A stretch of DNA of 43,731 nt from Methylophaga sp. (lineage in GTDB: Bacteria > Pseudomonadota > Gammaproteobacteria > Nitrosococcales > Methylophagaceae), in the NCBI RefSeq assembly GCF_030651745.1, contig NZ_JAUSCC010000148.1, positions 1-43,731 on the forward strand, given 5' to 3'. Shown in pieces: positions 35,554-43,731 of this stretch. The position numbers and the translations under genes were made by a program. Below the pieces are notes generated by a model that worked only from the letters and a program-made list of their open reading frames with translations, was not told the DNA's origin and ran no database searches. Within the stretch, counting starts at the first letter, position 1, and every line of letters starts with the position of its first letter.

Positions 35554-35766
35554 ATGGGTTTACAGGATCGAGATTATTACTGGGAAAAGCCACAAACCAA
35601 TGCCAAAGCCAAATCTTCGCGGATTAAACGCGATATCAAGCCTTTGTACTCAGCAAACCAACCGCCGGATTTGCTGGAGATGATGTCCAGAATCTCGTTT
35701 GGAAAATTCTTTTTTATTCTGGTGGCCTTAGGCTGTGCGGGCTTTTTTCTCTATCCCATGCTCTGA
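35554..35766 (+). CDS. Small single-span membrane protein
   Basis: A 70-residue protein beginning MGLQDRDYYWEK, basic in the middle (KAKSSRIKRDIK) and ending in one membrane span (FFFILVALGCAGFFLYPML). Short proteins opening with QDRDYYWE-like sequences recur in gammaproteobacteria, but I know no function. The ATG at 35554 is preceded by GAGGAATTG, a good ribosome site. It is divergent from the Smr gene and ends 55 bases before the TPP riboswitch. Confidence 0.75.
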   Translation: MGLQDRDYYWEKPQTNAKAKSSRIKRDIKPLYSANQPPDLLEMMSRISFGKFFFILVALGCAGFFLYPML

Positions 35767-35821
35767 TTTTTGAATTCACTGATTTGCTTAATGGCAATTT
35801 AGTGGATTAAGATAATTTCCA

Positions 35822-35909
35822 CTTGTCGGGGTGCCACTCTGAATTTTCGGAAATGGCTGAGATGAAACCCGTTGAACCTGAAGAGGCTAGAACCTCCGTA
35901 GGAAACAAG
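35822..35909 (+). promoter_or_regulatory. TPP riboswitch (THI element)
   Basis: All conserved blocks are present in order: GTCGGGGTGCC, GGCTGAGATGAAACCCG, TTGAACCTGAAGAGGCTAGA and ACCTCCGTAGGAA. Helix P1 is CTTGT (35822-35826) with ACAAG (35905-35909). Binding of thiamine pyrophosphate would shut down the thi operon that starts 118 bases downstream. Confidence 0.97.
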
Positions 35910-35975
35910 CCGGAATACCGGTACGTTGATGTCTAACTGTAGCCGCCGTGTATCTCCATCACCTTGTTCGCGTAA

Positions 35976-37838
<1,863 letters not shown>

Positions 37839-37847
37839 CACGCTTTT

Positions 37848-38918
37848 ATGCAGCGGTTTTTAATTATTGGCAGCGGTCTGATAGGTCGTTTAACGGCATG
37901 GCGGCTGATTCAGGCTGGCCATGCGGTGACGATTTTGTCAGCAGATAATAAAGTCGGTACAGATAGTGCCGGTTTTATTGCCGCGTCAATGATTGCGCCG
38001 TTTACTGAAGCGGTCACTGCAGATAGATCCATTCGGGATATGGGGATTCAAAGTCAGGCAATGTGGAATAAGTGGCTGGCCGAATTGGATACACCAGTTT
38101 TTTATCCCAAAACCGGCACCTTAGTCGTGGCACATGAGGGCGATAAAGCGGAATTGGCACGTTATCAACGCCGTGCAGAACATATTCTGGAACCGGCAGA
38201 TTATCAGCAGATTGATCGTCAGCAGTTACAGAACCTGTCACCAGAATTAGCAGAGAAATTCAGTTCAGCTTTGTATTTTGCAGAGGAGAGTTGTCTGGAT
38301 AACCGGCAATTTTATCAGCAGGTCGGGGAGTTTCTGACCGAACATGCTGATTGGAAAACCATTGAACCGATTGAGTCGCTGACAACAGAAACGCTTGAGA
38401 TTTTATGTAAGCAAACGCTGGGCTATTCACTGGATCAATTTAGCTCGGTGATTGATTGCCGGGGTAATGGCAGCAAAGCGGATATAAGTGATTTACGGGG
38501 TGTGCGTGGTGAAGTGCTGCGTGTTTATGCGCCGGAGGTGAATTTGCAACAGTGCGTGCGGTTAATGCATCCGCGTTATCCGCTATATCTGGCACCCAGA
38601 CCGGATCATCAATATGTGATTGGTGCGACGGTCATTGAATCGGAAGATAGATCGCCGGTCAGTGTGCGCAGTGCAATGGAGTTGTTATCCGCGCTGTACA
38701 GCATTCATAAAGGTTTTGCCGAAGCGCGGGTATTGGAAATGCAGGCGCATTGTCGTCCGGCGTTACCGGATCATTTACCGACGATTCGTCAGCAGGAGTG
38801 GGGCTATCAGCTTAATGGCTTTTATCGGCATGGTTATTTGCTGGGGCCGGTGATGGTTGACCAATTACTCACAAAATTATCAGAACAAACAGATTCGGGA
38901 GTGCGTTATGCAAGCTGA
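37848..38918 (+). CDS. thiO: Glycine oxidase ThiO
   Basis: A 356-residue FAD-dependent amine oxidase that oxidises glycine to the iminoacetate (dehydroglycine) needed for the thiazole ring; it is the aerobic alternative to the radical enzyme ThiH. The FAD-binding N-terminus reads FLIIGSGLIGRLTAWRLIQAG; the C-terminal part has HPRYPLYLAPRPDHQYVIGAT and CRPALPDHLPTI. The use of ThiO suggests an oxygen-respiring organism. It overlaps thiS by 11 bases. Confidence 0.93.
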   Translation: MQRFLIIGSGLIGRLTAWRLIQAGHAVTILSADNKVGTDSAGFIAASMIAPFTEAVTADRSIRDMGIQSQAMWNKWLAELDTPVFYPKTGTLVVAHEGDKAELARYQRRAEHILEPADYQQIDRQQLQNLSPELAEKFSSALYFAEESCLDNRQFYQQVGEFLTEHADWKTIEPIESLTTETLEILCKQTLGYSLDQFSSVIDCRGNGSKADISDLRGVRGEVLRVYAPEVNLQQCVRLMHPRYPLYLAPRPDHQYVIGATVIESEDRSPVSVRSAMELLSALYSIHKGFAEARVLEMQAHCRPALPDHLPTIRQQEWGYQLNGFYRHGYLLGPVMVDQLLTKLSEQTDSGVRYAS

Positions 38919-39129
38919 GTCGATCAAACCCATTCAACTCACATTGAATGAACAGCCAGTGCTAACCACACATAGCAACTTGCAGAAATTCCTGGCCGAA
39001 CATGGCTGGCAAGAAGGGCGTTTTGTGGTGGTGATTAACGACACCATTATCGCCAAATCTGCACATGCAACTTATCAATTATCAGCAGGCGATAGCATTG
39101 ATGTGCTGTCGCCAATCAGTGGAGGCTGA
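38908..39129 (+). CDS. thiS: Sulfur carrier protein ThiS
   Basis: A 73-residue ubiquitin-like sulfur carrier. It ends in the required Gly-Gly (VLSPISGG), which is adenylated and converted to a thiocarboxylate that donates sulfur to the thiazole. ATG 38908 has GGGAG eight bases upstream, inside the end of thiO. The adenylating partner ThiF is not in this window. The stop is one base before the thiG start. Confidence 0.94.
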   Translation: MQAESIKPIQLTLNEQPVLTTHSNLQKFLAEHGWQEGRFVVVINDTIIAKSAHATYQLSAGDSIDVLSPISGG

Positions 39130-39130
39130 C

Positions 39131-39928
39131 ATGCAGGCATCTGACTGGACAGTTTACGGCCAAACCCTAAGCAGCCGTTTGTTTATTGGCACGGCGTTAT
39201 ATCCCTCGCCACAGGTGATGTGTGATGCGATTAAAGCATCAGGTGCACAAGTGATTACCGTGTCGCTGCGCCGGCAAAGTGCCAGCCAGGCCAATAGCGG
39301 GCAGCAATTCTGGAAGATGATTGAAGCCTTAGGCTGTCATTTATTACCCAATACAGCAGGCTGTTACAGTGCGGCCGAAGCGATTAAAACCGCACATATG
39401 GCACGTGAGTTATTTGAAACCGACTGGATCAAGCTGGAAGTGTTGGGTGACAGCTTTAATCTGCAACCCGATCCGTTTGCCTTGCTGGAAGCGACTAAAA
39501 CCCTGATTGCTGATGGTTTTAAGGTGTTTCCGTATTGCACGGATGATTTGGTGTTATGCCAGAAACTGGCAGAAGCCGGTTGTGAAGTGTTAATGCCATG
39601 GGGCGCACCGATTGGAACTGGACAGGGATTATTAAATCCTTATGCTTTGAGAACATTAAGAGAACGCCTGCCACACATGACTTTACTGGTCGATGCGGGC
39701 ATTGGCAAACCTTCTGATGCAGTGCAGGCCATGGAGCTGGGTTATGACGGAATTTTGTTAAATACGGCTGTTGCCGAAGCGCTTGAACCAGCGTTAATGG
39801 CTGAAGCCTTTAAGCAATCCATTAATGCCGGACGATTGGCATTTGAAGCGGGCATTATGCCAAAACGCGATTTTGCCAAACCCAGTACACCGACGCTGGA
39901 TCAACCCATCTGGCAACAACATGCTTGA
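39131..39928 (+). CDS. thiG: Thiazole synthase ThiG
   Basis: A 265-residue TIM-barrel that joins deoxyxylulose phosphate, dehydroglycine and ThiS-bound sulfur into the thiazole phosphate. Landmarks are [39 protein letters not shown], which contains the Schiff-base lysine, [11 protein letters not shown] and [27 protein letters not shown] 39131 is set by GGAGG seven bases upstream. It follows thiS after one base and overlaps thiDE by eight bases. Confidence 0.96.
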   Translation: MQASDWTVYGQTLSSRLFIGTALYPSPQVMCDAIKASGAQVITVSLRRQSASQANSGQQFWKMIEALGCHLLPNTAGCYSAAEAIKTAHMARELFETDWIKLEVLGDSFNLQPDPFALLEATKTLIADGFKVFPYCTDDLVLCQKLAEAGCEVLMPWGAPIGTGQGLLNPYALRTLRERLPHMTLLVDAGIGKPSDAVQAMELGYDGILLNTAVAEALEPALMAEAFKQSINAGRLAFEAGIMPKRDFAKPSTPTLDQPIWQQHA

Positions 39929-41378
39929 GCAAACAAACAAAACTGCAATCTTATTAATAGGCGGTATGGATCCTCAGGGGTGTGCTGGGCTGACAGCAGA
40001 TATTCAGACGGTCAGTCATCATGATTGTCATCCGGTGCCGCTGGTGACTTGCCTGACCGAGCAAACACATAATGGCATGCGAGCTTTCAATCCGTTAACT
40101 GCGGATAAATTTCTTAAACAATATGAAAGTTGCATTGCTGACTTTGAGATAGCGGCGATCAAAATTGGTTTGATCCCCAATCTGGAAATTGCCAAAGTCA
40201 TTGAAAAAATTCTCACGCTGCATGATGTGCCAGTAGTGATGGATCCGGTAATGGCAGCCACCAGCGGCGGACAGCAGGCAGCCCCTGAAGTGCTTGAATT
40301 TGTTCGTAAAGCAGTATTGCCCAAAATCACTTTGCTAACGCCTAATCTGCCTGAGATGAATTTCATTACAGATAACCCGGACTGGTCAGTGGAAAAACAG
40401 GTGCGCGAGTTGATTGAGGAGGGGCTTTCGGCTTGTCTGGTGAAAGGAGGGCATGGTGACCAAAGTTTTGTGTCGGATTATTTTGCTAGTGCCTTTAGCC
40501 ATTTTTATTGTTATCAGCAAAGACTGAAGAAAAATGTTCGTGGCACCGGCTGTGTACTGGCATCCAGTCTGGCCTGCTATCTGGCGCAAGGTGCGGATAT
40601 TCGTGATGCAGTGATTCTGTCGCGTAGTTATATCAATCGCGGAATTCGTGAATCACAGTCATTGGGGCCTTATAAGTTGTTCTCCCATCAACGACAACCG
40701 TTTGAGCTTCGTGATATTCCCAGGTTGAGTTATACACCGGATCTGATTGGCAAGAGTTTCAGTTTCCCGGAATGTCCGGATCGACTGGGAATTTATCCAG
40801 TGGTCGACAGTGCGGACTGGGTTAATCGTTTATTAACCATTGGCATTAAGACCCTCCAATTACGCTTAAAACAAACTGACAATGAGTTTCTCAATATGGA
40901 AATTGCCAATGCGGTTGATATCGTTGGCCAACATAGCGACATTCAGTTTTTTGTAAATGATCACTGGCGACTGGCGATTAATAACGGTGCTTATGGCGTG
41001 CATCTGGGGCAGGAAGATTTGCATGATGCTGATTTGCTGGAAATCGAACAGGCTGGATTGAGATTGGGGATTTCCACCCATTCCTATTGGGAATTGGCTA
41101 GGGCTTTGGCCGTAAACCCAAGTTATATTGCATTGGGTCCGATTTTTGAAACCGACAGCAAACAGATGCCATGGCAACCACAGGGATTTGACCGCTTAGC
41201 CGAGTGGATACGTTTATTAGACGGACATACGCCACTGGTGGCGATTGGCGGAATCGATGTGCCACGCGCCAGAGCACTACATTCAACCGGTGTTGGATCG
41301 GTAGCGATGATTTCGGCAATTACCAAAGCGTCTGATTATCAGCAGGTAACCCAGGAGTTACTATCAATCTGGCACTAG
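39921..41378 (+). CDS. thiDE: Bifunctional HMP kinase / thiamine phosphate synthase ThiDE
   Basis: A 485-residue fusion. Residues 1-265 are ThiD, hydroxymethylpyrimidine (phosphate) kinase: [33 protein letters not shown] and the anion hole [14 protein letters not shown]. Residues about 285-485 are ThiE, which couples pyrimidine and thiazole phosphates: [56 protein letters not shown] and [12 protein letters not shown]. Both sets of motifs look complete. ATG 39921 overlaps the end of thiG; a longer open frame starting at 39825 lies inside thiG and is ignored. It completes the operon. ThiL, ThiF and ThiI must lie elsewhere. Confidence 0.95.
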   Translation: MLEQTNKTAILLIGGMDPQGCAGLTADIQTVSHHDCHPVPLVTCLTEQTHNGMRAFNPLTADKFLKQYESCIADFEIAAIKIGLIPNLEIAKVIEKILTLHDVPVVMDPVMAATSGGQQAAPEVLEFVRKAVLPKITLLTPNLPEMNFITDNPDWSVEKQVRELIEEGLSACLVKGGHGDQSFVSDYFASAFSHFYCYQQRLKKNVRGTGCVLASSLACYLAQGADIRDAVILSRSYINRGIRESQSLGPYKLFSHQRQPFELRDIPRLSYTPDLIGKSFSFPECPDRLGIYPVVDSADWVNRLLTIGIKTLQLRLKQTDNEFLNMEIANAVDIVGQHSDIQFFVNDHWRLAINNGAYGVHLGQEDLHDADLLEIEQAGLRLGISTHSYWELARALAVNPSYIALGPIFETDSKQMPWQPQGFDRLAEWIRLLDGHTPLVAIGGIDVPRARALHSTGVGSVAMISAITKASDYQQVTQELLSIWH

Positions 41379-41382
41379 GGCC

Positions 41383-41430
41383 AGTTGATCTTTCATGGCC
41401 TCCAGCAGTGGTGGATATGAAAGATCAACT
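41383..41430. terminator. Long hairpin between thiDE and motY
   Basis: AGTTGATCTTTCAT (41383-41396) pairs perfectly with ATGAAAGATCAACT (41417-41430) around a 20-base loop. It begins five bases after thiDE and ends directly at the motY stop. No T-run follows on either strand, so it is either a rho-assisted transcript end shared by the two convergent operons or a 3' stabiliser. Confidence 0.65.
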
Positions 41431-42273
41431 TTAGCGGATTAACCGTAATTCAGTACGGCGGTTTTTAGCACGGCCTTCCGGTGTTTTATTATCAGCAACA
41501 GGTTTGTTATCACGATAAGAATGGGTTTCGATAATTCCCTCATCAACTTCGGCCTGCTGTATCAAGAATGTTTTGACGACTTCGGCGCGCTTTTCTGAGA
41601 GTTCGGTATTCAGCTCTTTACGGCCGAAACTGTCGGTGTGTGATTCGATAATAATGCGCGAGATACTGTTATCAACTTTCAGATATTCCGCCAGACGTTT
41701 CATACGTTGTGAGGCTGTATTGTCGAGAATGGCTTTTTCCGATTCAAAATACACATTGAAATACTGTAAATCGACAAAGCTGTCTGGATGCATTTTGTCT
41801 GAGCATTCCTGAAACTCTCGCATAGCTGGCAGAAATTGCACATTTGACAGAATGACACTGACTGGTTGAGTGCTGCTTTGAGAGGCATACTGCAGTTGCA
41901 CAAACTGGCCCTGTTGCAGGGCTGACAGGGCTTTTCTCGCCGCATTACCTTCCACCTTAAACTGGCGTTGGCCATAGATTACCGGCAAGGTCATTAATTT
42001 TTGACTGACAATATCGTTTTGCCAGGGTGTATTAATAATTACCAGCTCGGCACTGGACTGCGAGGCAGGATGATCCTGAGTAGCAATCGACAGTTGCAAT
42101 GCTTCACCGTTTTCACGATGGAACACTGCCTGACCAAAATCAGTAACATCATGTTTTAAGGTGCAGGACAGTGGTGATTGGTCTATCTGCCAATTTGCTT
42201 CATGAACGGCAGATTGATAAACCGTGTTGGCACTGGTAGCTGTGGTGAATAACAAAAAAAGTAAAAATTTCAT
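41431..42273 (-). CDS. motY: MotY-type flagellar T-ring protein (OmpA-C domain)
   Basis: A 280-residue exported protein. The signal peptide is about 1-16 (KFLLFLLFTTATSA). The N-terminal domain starts with VYQSAVHEANWQIDQSPLSC and DFGQAVFHRENGE, which matches MotY. The C-terminal OmpA-like peptidoglycan-binding domain (about 160-280) contains IIIESHTDSFGRKELNTELS, RAEVVKTFL and GRAKNRRTEL. MotY forms the T ring that anchors stators of sodium-driven polar motors. Its ATG overlaps the apt stop by one base (TGATG), an unexpected pairing. A generic OmpA-family lipoprotein is the alternative, but there is no lipobox. Confidence 0.8.
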   Translation of the reverse strand: MKFLLFLLFTTATSANTVYQSAVHEANWQIDQSPLSCTLKHDVTDFGQAVFHRENGEALQLSIATQDHPASQSSAELVIINTPWQNDIVSQKLMTLPVIYGQRQFKVEGNAARKALSALQQGQFVQLQYASQSSTQPVSVILSNVQFLPAMREFQECSDKMHPDSFVDLQYFNVYFESEKAILDNTASQRMKRLAEYLKVDNSISRIIIESHTDSFGRKELNTELSEKRAEVVKTFLIQQAEVDEGIIETHSYRDNKPVADNKTPEGRAKNRRTELRLIR

Positions 42274-42788
42274 CAGTATTGAATTACGCTGTGTACATTA
42301 AAATTAGTCAGTAGAGAACGGCCTTTAAGCGCGGTAAGTTCCATCAGAAACACACAGGCAATCACATTACCACCCAGTAGTTGAATTAATTCGCAGCTGG
42401 CCTTGGCAGTTCCGCCCGTTGCCAGTACATCGTCAACAATTAAAATATTGTCATTTTCTGCCACGGCATCGGCGTGGATTTCCAGGCCAGCTTCACCGTA
42501 TTCCAGTTGATATTCGACTTTATGCGTTGTATGCGGGAGCTTGCCAGGTTTGCGCAGTGGTATGAAACCAACGCCTAACATCGATGCGGCAAGTGAACCA
42601 AAAATAAAACCTCGCGCCTCCATACCGGCAACGGCTGTAATGTTGGAGTTTCGGTAGGGGGAAATCAGTAATTCAACGGCCTGCCGCAGTAAGACAGGGG
42701 ATTGCATAAGTGGGGTAATGTCTTTAAATAAAATGCCGGGTTCGGGAAAATCTGCAATATCGCGGATCTTGGTTTTAATCTCGTCCAT
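42273..42788 (-). CDS. apt: Adenine phosphoribosyltransferase
   Basis: A 171-residue purine-salvage enzyme that makes AMP from adenine and PRPP. Family landmarks are IRDIADFPEPGILFKDITPL, GMEARGFIFG and the PRPP loop ILIVDDVLATGGTAKA. Length is typical. AAGG lies about six bases before the ATG at 42788. It is upstream of and coupled to motY, and divergent from the lipoprotein gene. Confidence 0.97.
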   Translation of the reverse strand: MDEIKTKIRDIADFPEPGILFKDITPLMQSPVLLRQAVELLISPYRNSNITAVAGMEARGFIFGSLAASMLGVGFIPLRKPGKLPHTTHKVEYQLEYGEAGLEIHADAVAENDNILIVDDVLATGGTAKASCELIQLLGGNVIACVFLMELTALKGRSLLTNFNVHSVIQY

Positions 42789-42874
42789 CAGACGCCTTAT
42801 TTATTTGAGAAGGGATGGTCACCACAGCTATTATAACGGCAAATTTTCAGGAATATTCAGGAGTACAACATTTC

Positions 42875-43516
42875 GTGATTAACAGATGGCAGAGAGTGCT
42901 GGTTATTGTTCTGTTTAGTTTTTTGACCGGTTGTTTCGGTTTTGGTGGTGGTGATAAAAAAGCGGAAAATGTTGATCCACGCTTTTATATAGTTGATGTA
43001 GACCGAGGTAATGTTGCCGCACAGTTTGCTCAGAATCGAGTGTTACGCATTAAACCTATTCGTATTGCACCCCATTATCGCACCGAAAATATTGTGTTTC
43101 GGGTAGGCGAGAGTGAATACCAGCCGCAAGCGGGCCATCTGCTGTTAACTGACCCTCAAGTGATGTTTACCTCGCAGTTACAACGCTGGTTAGCTAAAAG
43201 CGGTTTATTCAGTGATGTCATTACCGATGATTCCCAACCTGCCGATCTGGTCCTGGAAGCTGCCGTGACCAAACTCTATGGTGATAATCGCGCTGGCCAT
43301 TCACCGCAAGCTGTTTTGGAAATGCAATTTTTTATGAGTCCAGGTGATGCAGATCGGAGCAAGATGCTATTTCAAACGGGCTTCAGAGTAGATGCCTCAA
43401 TTGATCAAACCACCCCGCAAAACGTTGTAACCGGCTGGCAAAATGCGCTGGAAGAAATTCTCGCGACTTTGGAGCAGGATTTAAGCGATTATTTCGATAA
43501 AGCGGGTACACCCTAG
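42875..43516 (+). CDS. ABC-transport auxiliary-type lipoprotein
   Basis: A 213-residue outer- or inner-membrane lipoprotein. The signal peptide ends at the lipobox LTGC (VIVLFSFLTGCFGFGG). The mature part resembles the ABC transport auxiliary domain (PqiC/MlaD-system partner type): RFYIVDVDRG, LRIKPIRIAPHYRTENIVFR, then LTDPQVMFTSQLQRWLAKSGLF. Such lipoproteins cooperate with MCE-type lipid transporters, but no mla or pqi genes are seen here, so its partner is unknown. I start at GTG 42875, because AGGAG precedes it (11 bases, rather far) and it gives a normal signal peptide; the frame opens from 42815. Confidence 0.75.
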   Translation: MINRWQRVLVIVLFSFLTGCFGFGGGDKKAENVDPRFYIVDVDRGNVAAQFAQNRVLRIKPIRIAPHYRTENIVFRVGESEYQPQAGHLLLTDPQVMFTSQLQRWLAKSGLFSDVITDDSQPADLVLEAAVTKLYGDNRAGHSPQAVLEMQFFMSPGDADRSKMLFQTGFRVDASIDQTTPQNVVTGWQNALEEILATLEQDLSDYFDKAGTP

Positions 43517-43666
43517 CAGTATCTTATAAACGTGCAGGAAATCGCTCAGAGTGGTAGGATTACTGCTTTGTTATGGTTAGCTTCTGTTTAAGTTTTCTCA
43601 GCAAAATTTTTTGCCTGAAACTTCAACAAGCTAGGCTTGCTTTTGTTCATTTTGGAAGAATATTAA

Positions 43667-43731
43667 ATGTCTGAGATTGCTCTGGAACTGGACTCGATCA
43701 GTATCGAAGATGAAATGAAACAGTCCTACCT
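43667..43731 (+). CDS. gyrA: DNA gyrase subunit A, N-terminal fragment
   Basis: The last 65 bases encode MSEIALELDSISIEDEMKQS followed by YL and run off the window. The pattern (I/V)xIExExKxSYL is the start of GyrA in gammaproteobacteria, preceding SYLDYAMSVI. GGAAGA lies about seven bases before the ATG. The 150 bases before it (43517-43666) hold the promoter and no gene. Only 21 codons are visible, but the match is characteristic. Confidence 0.85.
   Translation, partial: MSEIALELDSISIEDEMKQSY

Overview
The window looks like chromosome of a motile, aerobic gammaproteobacterium, probably marine. Four things point there: a MotY-type T-ring protein of sodium-driven polar flagella, a GcvR-like ACT protein, an AraC regulator of the EutR type, and a gyrA start that reads like gammaproteobacterial GyrA. 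A Methylophaga-like or related methylotroph would fit, but that genus-level guess is weak. No tRNA, rRNA, CRISPR array, intact insertion sequence or prophage was found.

Layout. (1) 1-3.6 kb: ethanolamine ammonia-lyase eutB-eutC on the minus strand, divergent from an AraC/EutR-like activator. (2) 3.6-7.0 kb: a tautomerase-family enzyme, two small proteins (one membrane, one FlxA-like), then an ACT-domain protein paired with a UPF0210/DUF711 protein and closed by a strong bidirectional terminator. (3) 7.0-16.7 kb: a cyclic-di-GMP district. It holds a PEP-CTERM exported protein whose leader looks like a compact c-di-GMP-I (GEMM-I) riboswitch, a PAS/GAF/GGDEF/EAL protein of 1104 aa, a small lipoprotein, a PAS-GAF-GGDEF cyclase, and a globin-coupled sensor with a decayed GGDEF and an intact EAL-type domain. 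(4) 17.5-27.1 kb: a complete chemosensory cluster, mcp-cheY-STAS-cheA-orf-mcp | cheW | cheR-cheD | cheB, broken into several transcription units. CheA carries an MshEN-like insert. A YegP-like gene remnant follows. (5) 27.4-31.3 kb: an AHSA1-type protein, two divergent L,D-transpeptidases of different families, and a YqaA-type membrane protein. (6) 31.3-34.7 kb: an accessory stretch whose genes are separated by TCTGACCC-type repeats. It contains a DUF1415 protein and a two-gene unit of a zinc-ribbon/HEPN-like protein and a P-loop NTPase, which is a candidate defence system. (7) 34.9-41.4 kb: Smr-domain protein, small membrane protein, then a TPP riboswitch and the thiamine operon thiC-thiO-thiS-thiG-thiDE (fused). 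(8) 41.4-43.7 kb: motY and apt in an overlapping pair, an auxiliary lipoprotein, and the first codons of gyrA.

How parts may work together. Three c-di-GMP turnover proteins lie beside a probable c-di-GMP riboswitch and a CheA with an MshEN-like insert. This suggests (inference only) that surface or exopolymer behaviour and chemosensory signalling are tied to c-di-GMP here. The best candidate for an undescribed system is the zinc-ribbon/HEPN plus NTPase pair at 32.3-34.7 kb.
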